The notes beneath the pieces were generated by a model. It had not been told where the DNA came from and did no database searches. It saw only the letters and a program-made list of their open reading frames with translations. Position numbers and translations under genes: made by a program. This document shows positions 1 through 5,794 of a stretch of DNA of 5,794 bases, in pieces (position 1 is the first letter of the stretch; each line of letters begins with the position of its first letter). Source of the stretch: Lactobacillus sp. (lineage in GTDB: Bacteria; Bacillota; Bacilli; Lactobacillales; Lactobacillaceae); NCBI GenBank assembly GCA_003482405.1, contig DMZB01000034.1, positions 1 to 5,794 on the forward strand, read 5' to 3'.

Positions 1-458
1 CCCACGAAGCCAATATTGATAGAAAAACGTTTTATGCTCATTTTTCTTCAGTAGCTTCTGTTCTTATGTCTATAGAGCAAGATATTATTCATACAATGAT
101 GTCCGGATTGCCACAAAATCATTTTGATTTAACTAAGCTGATTATCGCGATGAATCAAAACATGCATACTTATCGAGCCTTTTTTCTCCATATGGCACAA
201 ACTCATGATCATGCTTTTTTCATTGCACACAGTGAAAATAACATCACAGCAGTTTTGCAAAAAACAATACCACAATCGCCAACCGTCAGTAATTATGAAC
301 GTTACATCAGAATTAGATTAGTCTCGTCGGGAATTGTACGTGTGTACTTAGATTGGCTGAGTGATCCTCATAATACGTCAATGGAGCAGATGACAAACAT
401 TCTCAATCAAATAATTACCCCAATTTTGCGACCATTGATGACATCCAATGACACTTAG
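1..458 (+). CDS. TetR/AcrR-family transcriptional regulator, 5'-truncated by the window edge
   Basis: The frame is open from base 3 and gives 151 residues up to TAG at 456-458. The first visible residues, EANIDRKTFYAHFSSVASVL, are the recognition-helix end of a TetR helix-turn-helix (pattern A-x-x-x-x-T-F/L-Y-x-H-F). About 30-40 N-terminal residues are therefore missing, judged against a usual length near 190. The ATG at 66 lies after the DNA-binding helices and is not the real start. The rest is a helical ligand-binding/dimerisation domain without recognisable ligand residues. Family role: a repressor that binds an operator as a dimer and is released by a small molecule. Its target is unknown. 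TetR regulators usually control a neighbour or themselves, and the promoter side lies outside the window. The gene converges on the FAD reductase gene with 15 nt between stops, so it is not part of that operon. Family call is firm; function is open. Confidence 0.88.
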   Translation, partial: HEANIDRKTFYAHFSSVASVLMSIEQDIIHTMMSGLPQNHFDLTKLIIAMNQNMHTYRAFFLHMAQTHDHAFFIAHSENNITAVLQKTIPQSPTVSNYERYIRIRLVSSGIVRVYLDWLSDPHNTSMEQMTNILNQIITPILRPLMTSNDT

Positions 459-473
459 TTTTTTTGACTACTT

Positions 474-1976
474 TTATTCGCCAGCAAACTGCCCCGCCAA
501 TCTTCCAAACGTCAACGCATGACTTGCAGTCAAACCTGGTACATGATCGGGATATGAACCCCAGAAAAAACCACCAGAGCAATTACCAGCTGCGTACAAT
601 CCTTTAATGACATTGCCTTGCTTATTGGTTACCTGCATATGTGTATTGACCCGCAGGCCATCCAATGTTGCTAGCAAACGGCCACCAACGATAGCGCCAT
701 AGTACGGTGCTTCGCTAACCAGTTCCAGTCGATATGTCTCTTTTCCAAAGTCGCTATCCTTCTGCGAAGCGACCATTTCGTTGTATCGTTGAATACTTTC
801 ACTAAGATTATCCACTGGCATATTCAACTTGGCGGCTAATTCTTCAATCGTATCAGCCTTCTGAACTAATCCTTCCTCAAGGCGATCGCTAACTCCCTTT
901 CGCGCCACATCGCCTGTGAAAATACCGGGGAATCCCAAACGAGAGCAGCCGAGCGTGTGATACTGCTTCAAGTAATCATCTGTCATCGTTGACTCAGTCC
1001 AAATCATCGCACTTAAATAGCCAGGTTGTTTTGAGGCCGCGTTCATTTGGAACTGGTATGGTGCGCTTTCATTGAAAAAACGTTTGCCCTGTAGATTCAC
1101 TTTCAGCATCGGGTAAGACCCTAGCCACAAATAACCAGGATCATTCGGCGGTGTAAGATCAACTTCATAGAAGTCCTTGGCGTTTGTCCCTACTGGAACG
1201 GCACCACGATTGAAAACAATGGACGCCGGTTGTTCATCCTTGGCCGCGCCAATCTCCATCGCAGCCACTAGGCCAGAGCCGTCGTCACGCTGGCTATCAG
1301 TGTACACATTAGTTTTTAGGCCTAATGGATTCCATTCCTGCATCAACGCCTCGTTTGATCCGTACCCACCTGTACATAAAATGACACCTTTCTTGGCAGA
1401 TACTTGATAAACACGGTTGGTCTGAACATCTTTGACCATGACGCCAGTAACCCGTCCATCCGTTACAACGAGTTTCTCCAACTTAGTCCGCCAACTGAAT
1501 TCTGCACCGAGTTCTTCAGCCTTTTCGATGACCCAGTTGCCATAACCCATTTCCCAATATTTACCGTCTGCAGCGGTGACTTCATTCCCAGATGGAAAGG
1601 CTCGATTTCTGTCACTTTCATAATAGGCATCTTTTGTCGCTTGCATATACGCACCGTGTGGACGAAGAACCTCATCGTCTAGCCAATCGACGGTCTCAGA
1701 ACTATGGTCTGCCCACTCATTCAACAACGTTTCATCAACATTTCCTTGTGCAAACGTCGACAGGAAATTAACTAATTCATTCTTATCAATTTCAACGTGC
1801 GCAGCTTTTTGTGCCTTGCTGTGTGTGGACGCAATCGTGTCGCGATACAGGTAGCCTGCACTGCCGCTCTTATCAATGACCAACACACTGTCACCATTTT
1901 CACTTGCTGCTGCAGCGGCCATACCGCCAGCATTGCTCGCACCCACGATGATTACATCATATTCATTTGCCTTCAT
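474..1976 (-). CDS. FAD-dependent reductase, fumarate reductase flavoprotein/ketosteroid dehydrogenase superfamily, cytoplasmic, substrate unknown
   Basis: 500 residues. An N-terminal FAD Rossmann motif (VIIVGASNAGG, 8-18) ends its second strand at D35. The family helix VDETLLNEWADHSSETVDWL lies at 80-99, VILCTGGYGSN at 198-208, DDGSGLVAAMEIGAA at 231-245, GKRFFNE at 297-303 and the FAD-closing GLYAAGN at 459-465, followed by YPDHVPGL...TFGRLAG. There is no signal peptide, haem-binding CxxCH, FMN-binding domain or visible flavinylation motif, so it should be a soluble enzyme fed by a cytoplasmic electron donor. Family members reduce activated C=C bonds (fumarate, urocanate, vinylphenols) or desaturate steroids. 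Aligned by eye with Shewanella fumarate reductase, the proton-donor Arg (R402) becomes Y307, a substrate His (H504) becomes A436, and the GxNRLGGN segment is replaced by the YPDHVPG segment. A dicarboxylate substrate is thus unlikely. Translation is coupled to the upstream MFS gene by an ATGA overlap. Lactobacillaceae VprA (vinylphenol reductase) is a possible relative, not verified. Confidence 0.9.
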   Translation of the reverse strand: MKANEYDVIIVGASNAGGMAAAAASENGDSVLVIDKSGSAGYLYRDTIASTHSKAQKAAHVEIDKNELVNFLSTFAQGNVDETLLNEWADHSSETVDWLDDEVLRPHGAYMQATKDAYYESDRNRAFPSGNEVTAADGKYWEMGYGNWVIEKAEELGAEFSWRTKLEKLVVTDGRVTGVMVKDVQTNRVYQVSAKKGVILCTGGYGSNEALMQEWNPLGLKTNVYTDSQRDDGSGLVAAMEIGAAKDEQPASIVFNRGAVPVGTNAKDFYEVDLTPPNDPGYLWLGSYPMLKVNLQGKRFFNESAPYQFQMNAASKQPGYLSAMIWTESTMTDDYLKQYHTLGCSRLGFPGIFTGDVARKGVSDRLEEGLVQKADTIEELAAKLNMPVDNLSESIQRYNEMVASQKDSDFGKETYRLELVSEAPYYGAIVGGRLLATLDGLRVNTHMQVTNKQGNVIKGLYAAGNCSGGFFWGSYPDHVPGLTASHALTFGRLAGQFAGE

Positions 1977-3247
1977 GATAAGGCCTCCCGTTTACTAACT
2001 TTCGTTTGAGATTCTTCAAAGTGATTTCTGGCAATCAATGCAATTAACAACAGAATTATTAAGGTAATAACCAAGAAGAAACCATATACAGCAATAAAAC
2101 TGCCCGCCTTCTCTGCAATCAAGTTATTGATTGGCATCGCAAACGCCCCAATCACAAACGCAATCGAACTAACATACGAAAATCCTTTTGCAAAAGCCCG
2201 TTTGCCTAATGCCGCGCTCGCAATCGTTGTCACACCAGTACCAAGGTACTCGTAAATCACATCGTTGATGCCTGCACCAAAGATTGCCAAACCAGCTGAA
2301 TGTGATTTAGTCGCTACAATCTGCAATACATAAGACACTACAGCAAGTGAGAACCAAATCAGACTCGCCCGTTCGGCCCCAAATTTGTCACAGGTCCAAC
2401 CAATGACTGGGTTCAAAACGATATCAAACAGCATTGCTGCGGTGACCATAAAGCCGCCAACCGCACCACTAAAATGTGTTGTCGCAGCATATGTTGGAAA
2501 CATTTGGTTCAAAACTGCTGGAAATTGTAATAAAACGATGATGACAAGCAATAACCAAAAGGCTGGAGATTTAAAAATGGCATGGTTGGAAACCGATTCA
2601 GTTTCTGTTGTTTCCAACTCAACCTGACTACCCTCTACATAGCCATAGGGTTGTCGATGTTCTTGTGACGGAGTGAAGTCAACGCCAAACAATGAACACG
2701 GAATACTGATCACCGCTACAATAACCGCCAGTATTGTTAACGCTTGTTGCCAGCCATACACAGAAATCAGTTTGGACAATACCGGACTCATAATCCCTTG
2801 AAAAACTGAGGTGATTGCCCAACATAAACCAACCGCCAATCCACCTTTCTCAGCAAACCAGTTATCAAGTAAAATACCGACTGGAACAAATGACATAAAA
2901 GAAATAGCAACACCGATCACAAGAGCAATCAAGAAAAACATCCACACACTGGTAAAATGTGGCATCAGTAACAAACTTACTGTGACCGCCACACTCGCAA
3001 CAGCGTAAACGACGCGGTTGTTCACCTGTTGCAGAATTCTTGGAATGTTTGGCATCATAACCGCCATTACTAACACAACAATTGTGTAGTAATACGAAAT
3101 CGTTGATATTTCCGCATGAACGGACAAACTCAATGGTGCTAAAAAGGATCCCATTAGAACTGTACTCGAACCTAAACAAACAGCAGATATCAGACCAATG
3201 CAAATCATCACGATCCAAGGCCGAACATTTCTTTTTTGCTTCGACAT
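1973..3247 (-). CDS. Major facilitator superfamily transporter, resembling the oxalate/formate and monocarboxylate group
   Basis: 424 residues with about 12 hydrophobic segments (roughly 11-35, 50-66, 76-95, 100-127, 136-156, 166-188, 228-247, 262-284, 296-312, 317-342, 354-378, 384-406) and a hydrophilic central loop near 189-227, the normal MFS 6+6 plan. The loop after segment 8 carries the MFS signature G283-WTC-D287-KF-G290-AE-R293. The stretch LLDNWFAEKGGLAVGL around 127-142 matches the 'NWF..+RG.A.G' motif common in oxalate/formate antiporter-like and monocarboxylate carriers. An inner-membrane carrier of a small organic compound is expected; the substrate cannot be read from sequence. 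The frame is open 20 codons further to an ATG at 3307, but the ATG at 3247 has the ribosome site, a typical basic N-terminus (MSKQKRNVRPW) and leaves the promoter outside the gene. It is first in a two-gene operon and overlaps the reductase start by 4 nt, so it probably imports the reductase's substrate or exports its product. Confidence 0.9.
   Translation of the reverse strand: MSKQKRNVRPWIVMICIGLISAVCLGSSTVLMGSFLAPLSLSVHAEISTISYYYTIVVLVMAVMMPNIPRILQQVNNRVVYAVASVAVTVSLLLMPHFTSVWMFFLIALVIGVAISFMSFVPVGILLDNWFAEKGGLAVGLCWAITSVFQGIMSPVLSKLISVYGWQQALTILAVIVAVISIPCSLFGVDFTPSQEHRQPYGYVEGSQVELETTETESVSNHAIFKSPAFWLLLVIIVLLQFPAVLNQMFPTYAATTHFSGAVGGFMVTAAMLFDIVLNPVIGWTCDKFGAERASLIWFSLAVVSYVLQIVATKSHSAGLAIFGAGINDVIYEYLGTGVTTIASAALGKRAFAKGFSYVSSIAFVIGAFAMPINNLIAEKAGSFIAVYGFFLVITLIILLLIALIARNHFEESQTKVSKREALS
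1984..1989 (-). promoter_or_regulatory. Ribosome binding site of the FAD reductase gene
   Basis: On the minus strand GGGAGG stands 7 nt before the ATG at 1976. It lies within the last codons of the MFS gene, so the reductase has its own good initiation site in addition to stop/start coupling through ATGA (1973-1976). It supports the chosen start. Confidence 0.8.
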
Positions 3248-3250
3248 AAG

Positions 3251-3258
3251 CTCACCCC
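3251..3258 (-). promoter_or_regulatory. Ribosome binding site deciding the MFS start
   Basis: On the minus strand GGGGTGAG ends 3 nt before the ATG at 3247. GGGGTGA matches the GAGGTGA part of the anti-Shine-Dalgarno complement with one change, giving 7 nt from the purine core to the start. No comparable site precedes the further upstream in-frame ATGs (3262 and 3307), so translation most likely begins at 3247. Confidence 0.7.
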
Positions 3259-3280
3259 GCATAGTTTTTGTTTCAACTTG

Positions 3281-3286
3281 ATAATA
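3281..3286 (-). promoter_or_regulatory. Putative -10 element of the MFS-reductase operon promoter
   Basis: The minus strand reads TATTAT here, one mismatch from TATAAT and 33 nt before the start codon, which would give a short leader of roughly 25 nt. No good -35 box lies 16-18 nt upstream (the minus strand reads about TAATGA there). That is typical of a promoter needing an activator and fits control by the divergent LysR protein. It is inferred from sequence alone. Confidence 0.45.
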
Positions 3287-3292
3287 CAGTTT

Positions 3293-3306
3293 TGTTAGCG
3301 CTATCA
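3293..3306. promoter_or_regulatory. Imperfect 14-bp dyad, candidate LysR operator
   Basis: TGTTAGCGCTATCA has dyad symmetry with one mismatched pair and a perfect core TAGCGCTA (3296-3303). It lies between the -10 elements of the two divergent promoters, over the expected -35 zone of the operon. A T-N11-A spacing, the LysR-family hallmark, occurs at T3291/A3303; another at T3331/A3343 lies further from the operon promoter. Position suits an activation/autoregulation site, but T-N11-A is common by chance in AT-rich DNA. Confidence 0.35.
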
Positions 3307-3352
3307 TTAATCAACTACTGAATAGCATTATGAAAAACTGGAATGGTGCACG

Positions 3353-4264
3353 ATGAACTCTACTCAAATCAAGTGTTTCCTATCACTAGCAAGAACCCTA
3401 AATTTTACAAAATCAGCCAATGAACTGTTTTTGTCACAATCAACAGTATCCAAAAACATCAAAAACTTGGAAAAAGAATTGCAAGTTTCTCTCTTCAATC
3501 GTGATTATCATAAAATCGAACTAACTGAACAAGGTCGTGTTTTCAACAACAGAATGTCGCTAATCACGACAGAAATTGATAACACAATTGCAGACATTCA
3601 ACAGGGCACAAATATTGAACGGCCAACTGTTCGGATGGGTTATACGGATTTGCCATTTGAAAAGAAGTGGCTGCCCATCGCGCTCCGGCTGATCAAAGCA
3701 CATACACACGTTCAGTTAGTGCCTTATTTTGTCGATCCCGGCCATGACAGGAACATCAATGCTCTCGTTGGTGAAGGTAAAATCGATTTAATGATTATTC
3801 AAAATGACATTATGGCCGGCAAAAAGGACGTCCAGTACATGGAGCTCTTTCAAAAGGGCTTCTCCGCCGTCATCCCCGAAGATGATGCCTTATCACTGAA
3901 CAATACGGTAAGGATTCAGGATTTACTGGGTAAACGCATCTATTTCTGGAATGGCAGTGACAATTTTCCTGCAATCGAAAGCTTAAAATTCGATATTCGT
4001 AGCCAAAATAAAAATGTAAACTTGATCGAAGAAAACGACTCTTCCAACCTAATCGCCTACGTACGCGCCAAAATGGGTATCGGCGTTGTTCCCAGTATCC
4101 TGTATAACAAGGCAGACACCGACATTCGCTATGTACCTTTAGAAACTAGTCAAAAGCTCTCCTATGGCATCGTCTCTGCCACAACTTCTGATAAACAAGA
4201 CGCAATAAAAAAAGCCTGCAAGTATATTTCGCAGGCAATCAATATTTGTAAGTCACAATGGTGA
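3353..4264 (+). CDS. LysR-family transcriptional regulator of the divergent MFS-reductase operon
   Basis: 303 residues, the normal LysR length. The winged helix-turn-helix occupies about 1-60: FTKSANELFLSQSTVSKNIK (18-37) is the classic LysR recognition region, followed by LEKELQVSLFNR and the wing LTEQG. A linker helix (about 60-88) leads to a periplasmic-binding-protein-like effector domain (about 91-295) with the conserved EGKIDLMII (131-139) and MGIGVVPS (241-248). The start fits the family pattern (M-x-x-x-Q-I-x-x-F-L) and is preceded by a weak GGAATGGTG site; the ATG at 3330 is out of frame. LysR proteins bind as tetramers at a divergent promoter, repress themselves and activate the neighbour when a small inducer binds. 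Divergent placement 105 bp from the operon strongly suggests it controls transporter and reductase. The inducer is unknown, possibly the reductase substrate. The last 20 codons contain a minus-strand terminator-like hairpin. Confidence 0.93.
   Translation: MNSTQIKCFLSLARTLNFTKSANELFLSQSTVSKNIKNLEKELQVSLFNRDYHKIELTEQGRVFNNRMSLITTEIDNTIADIQQGTNIERPTVRMGYTDLPFEKKWLPIALRLIKAHTHVQLVPYFVDPGHDRNINALVGEGKIDLMIIQNDIMAGKKDVQYMELFQKGFSAVIPEDDALSLNNTVRIQDLLGKRIYFWNGSDNFPAIESLKFDIRSQNKNVNLIEENDSSNLIAYVRAKMGIGVVPSILYNKADTDIRYVPLETSQKLSYGIVSATTSDKQDAIKKACKYISQAINICKSQW
4207..4236 (-). terminator. Terminator-like hairpin on the minus strand, inside the 3' end of lysR
   Basis: Read on the minus strand, GCCTGC, an 11-nt loop and GCAGGC are followed at once by seven T (4213-4207). 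The perfect 6-bp GC-rich stem and uninterrupted T-tract fit an intrinsic terminator. It lies antisense within lysR codons near the C-terminus (KKACKYISQAI). It would stop leftward transcripts from the nuclease side before they run far into lysR. Chance occurrence in coding DNA cannot be excluded. Confidence 0.5.
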
Positions 4265-4267
4265 ATC

Positions 4268-4317
4268 AAAAAATGCCCCGTAACTGCTAGCATCGAGCTA
4301 ACAGTTACGGGACATTT
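4268..4317. terminator. Strong hairpin terminator after lysR, best read on the minus strand and possibly bidirectional
   Basis: CCCGTAACTG (4277-4286) pairs with CAGTTACGGG (4302-4311). The stem extends inward by TAGC/GCTA around the loop ATCGA, and outward by AAATG/CATTT after single mismatches. It begins 4 nt after the lysR stop. On the minus strand the stem is followed by a run of six T (4273-4268). On the plus strand it is followed only by CATTTGATGTTT, a poorer T-tract. It can thus end leftward transcripts well and lysR transcripts less well. Confidence 0.75.
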
Positions 4318-4600
4318 GATGTTTAAAGCATTTGTCTGACAAACTCTACATAACCAGTATCAGTCCAAAATCACCTATTTTGAATAGTTTCATCTTCATT
4401 GATATAAAGAATCTGATAGCCGATTTTCTGGAAATAGCAAGTTAATGATGATCGATCTTGAGTTCTCTTACAATCAATTTTTGCCGCTTGTTAATGGTTT
4501 TGAGTAGACTACTTATTTAGAGAACATCGTAAAATAAAATCAACGGTAAACACGTCACTCTTTTTAACGTCAACACTGTCAATTTGACATTTCAGAGTCC
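4318..4600. other. AT-rich intergenic stretch without a supportable gene
   Basis: No open frame with a start codon and ribosome site is visible on either strand. It holds three short odd-centred palindromes: TTTGTC-T-GACAAA at 4331-4343, AGTAG-A-CTACT at 4503-4513 and TGTCAA-T-TTGACA at 4577-4589. It also holds a 39-codon stop-bounded minus-strand fragment at 4374-4490 with no start, which may be a gene relic. I see no inverted-repeat ends of an insertion sequence. The stretch separates the lysR cassette from the broken nuclease gene. Confidence 0.5.
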
Positions 4601-5791
4601 TTATTTGAATTTACCAGCTTCCGATAATTGATTGTATTTCAGTTTCATGGCTTCACTTAGTCGAAGATACTCGTTTGCTGATAAGTTCTTCCATTCGTTC
4701 GCCAACTGCCTATCAGCATCGCTTAAACCGTCTTCGAACGAATCTATATGTTTGCCAATAAAAGCAACAACACTATCGCAAATTCGTTTATCACGAGATT
4801 TTATATCCTCTATTACCCAGTTTTCTTCCGTACTGGAGCCTAACTCACGAGCAATAGCAATCTTAGATTCTCTATACCTTATCTTTTTTTCACCAAAATA
4901 GTTGTTTGCCGCTGATATATTGAGCTTTTTCTCCAGTGGTATCTTATTCCCGATATGTTCTATTACTTCCTCCACTTCGTCTCTCTTATATCCAAATAGA
5001 TAATTTTGTTGCCATTTTTTAGGTAAAATGTGATCAATTTCCCAGTGTTCAGGTAATAAAGTAGTTTGATGACCGTTCTGGTAAGCAAGAAACTTCAACA
5101 AACATTTAACAATTCTATAATGAGGTAGTTCCATTTTTTGAATCAGCTCGTCACGATCGATATCCGGATGAAAGCTAGGTTGTTTATTATTGATTGTAGC
5201 AACATTCAAAATCAATATGCTATTTTTAACGGCATTCACGCCTGGTTGAACTATAAATCTGCCAATCAAACCAGCAACCAGCTGCTCTAGAAAAACTTTA
5301 AAATTTGATTCAAAATGATCCTGCTCAGAGTACTCTAAATAGTAAGTATTAACAGGATATTTCCAAAACTCATTTGGAAAATCTACCAGGATATCCAATA
5401 GCTTTCTGATTTCAAGATTCTGACTCCAGGCATCAGTTTGAGATTCACGCGTATAAACTACGGTCCAAAGCCTCAAAGAGTGACTAATATCGCCAAGTAA
5501 GTGCGGTAAAAATAGACGCTCAAACTTTTGAGCAGAAAAATATTTTCGTAGTCCAGGAGTAGTTGTATCCCTGTCGCCATCTAAGGCACGCAAATAAAAC
5601 ATATAGTAGTAAAACAGATCTTGAATATTGATATGCGCTTCACTGCAACCTTGCTCAAGATCCTGCCAGTTTTCTACAAATTCTTTCTTCGCAGTTTTTC
5701 CTTGAAGGTGATTATAAATTTTTGCTTTGAAAATATCTGAATCGCTCAGTTTAACTGATGAAGGTTTTAATGCGCGGTTTGTAAAATTAAG
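4601..5791 (-). pseudogene. C-terminal part of a GmrSD-type (DUF262/DUF1524) HNH nuclease, apparently 5'-disrupted
   Basis: The longest frame with a normal start is ATG 5602 to TAA 4601 (333 residues). Coding sense continues upstream for 63 more codons to 5791: KLSDSDIFKAKIYNHL near 5710-5755 and EFVENWQDLEQ match the end of DUF262 (pattern LSDaDifKa). That stretch has no ATG, GTG or TTG start, and a TAA occupies 5794-5792. The C-terminal DUF1524 nuclease domain is clear: EIDHILPKKW with catalytic-type H191 (numbered from ATG 5602), IGNKIPLEKKLN (207-218) and NNYFGEKKIRYRES (223-236). Family members are type IV restriction or phage-defence nucleases (GmrSD, related to SspE and BrxU) in which an N-terminal DUF262 NTPase acts with the HNH nuclease; full proteins are usually about 550-700 residues. 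The DUF262 DGQQR motif is absent here. It is probably inactive, unless the ATG at 5602 makes a stand-alone nuclease fragment. If the edge TAA is an assembly error, this is instead a CDS cut by the window. Confidence 0.65.
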
Positions 5792-5794
5792 TTA

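Larger units (their letters stand above)
3278..3307 (+). promoter_or_regulatory. Putative promoter of the lysR-type gene
   Basis: TTGATA at 3278-3283 and TATCAT at 3302-3307 are separated by 18 bp on the plus strand, about 45 nt before the lysR ATG. The -35 overlaps the candidate -10 of the divergent operon (3281-3286), so polymerase could not easily occupy both at once. Each box has mismatches to consensus, so this is a plausible promoter, not a proven one. Confidence 0.4.

Noticed and set aside
433..465. CATTG/CAATG stem followed by a seven-T run at the end of the TetR gene
   Set aside because: The stem is only 5 AT-rich pairs with an 8-nt loop and lies 8 nt from the T-tract, too weak and too far for an intrinsic terminator.
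1177..1682. Plus-strand open frames opposite the reductase gene
   Set aside because: They lie antisense inside a firmly identified gene, have no family motifs and no ribosome sites, and are shadows of the coding strand.
2865..3218. 117-codon minus-strand frame within the MFS gene
   Set aside because: It is an alternative frame of the transporter, rich in Cys and lacking any domain; the MFS frame carries all recognised motifs.
3248..3307. Twenty-codon N-terminal extension of the MFS protein starting at 3307
   Set aside because: It would cover the promoter region and lacks a ribosome site, while the ATG at 3247 has GGGGTGAG at good spacing.
4632..4901. Plus-strand open frame opposite the nuclease gene
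   Set aside because: Antisense to the DUF1524 domain, with no motifs of its own.
5762..5794. Possible insertion-sequence end at the right edge
   Set aside because: Only about 30 bases are visible and I could not recognise a terminal repeat with confidence, so it is mentioned only as one explanation for the broken nuclease gene.

Overview
The window looks like chromosomal DNA of a low-to-moderate GC Firmicute, most likely Lactobacillaceae. The evidence is protein style (a stand-alone 'fumarate reductase flavoprotein'-like enzyme, a small LysR regulator, a TetR regulator), AGGAGG-type ribosome binding sites and tightly packed genes. The species is not determined by anything in the sequence.

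Layout from left to right. (1) The 3' three quarters of a TetR/AcrR regulator gene (+) enters from the left edge and ends at 458. (2) After a 15-nt convergent gap come two minus-strand genes forming an operon: an MFS transporter (3247 to 1973) whose stop overlaps the start of an FAD-dependent reductase (1976 to 474) as ATGA. (3) A 105-bp divergent promoter region follows (3248-3352). It has facing, partly overlapping promoter-like elements and an imperfect dyad, and it separates the operon from a LysR-type regulator (+, 3353-4264). (4) An AT-rich intergenic stretch of 336 nt (4265-4600) starts with a strong hairpin terminator; a second terminator-like hairpin, readable on the minus strand, lies inside the 3' end of lysR. 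(5) The right quarter is the C-terminal part of a GmrSD-type (DUF262/DUF1524) HNH nuclease on the minus strand. Its coding sense runs upstream past the first possible start codon and meets a stop in the last three bases of the window, so it is probably broken or 5'-truncated.

How the genes work together. The LysR, MFS and flavoprotein genes have the classic layout of a substrate-inducible cassette: LysR senses a small molecule, the MFS protein carries it or its product, and the flavoprotein reduces it, probably a C=C bond. The flavoprotein has the FAD-binding ends of the fumarate reductase/ketosteroid dehydrogenase superfamily, but by hand alignment lacks the His and Arg residues that bind dicarboxylates in fumarate reductases. 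It also has no FMN-binding domain and no export signal. The substrate is therefore probably not fumarate. A small aromatic alkene is one possibility, as for VprA, the vinylphenol reductase of Lactiplantibacillus plantarum, but this is only a hypothesis. The nuclease remnant at the right is an accessory defence gene unrelated to the cassette.

I saw no tRNA, rRNA, CRISPR array or complete insertion sequence. I found no clearly new system; the most useful observations are the altered active site of the reductase, the broken nuclease gene and the terminator arrangement around the end of lysR.
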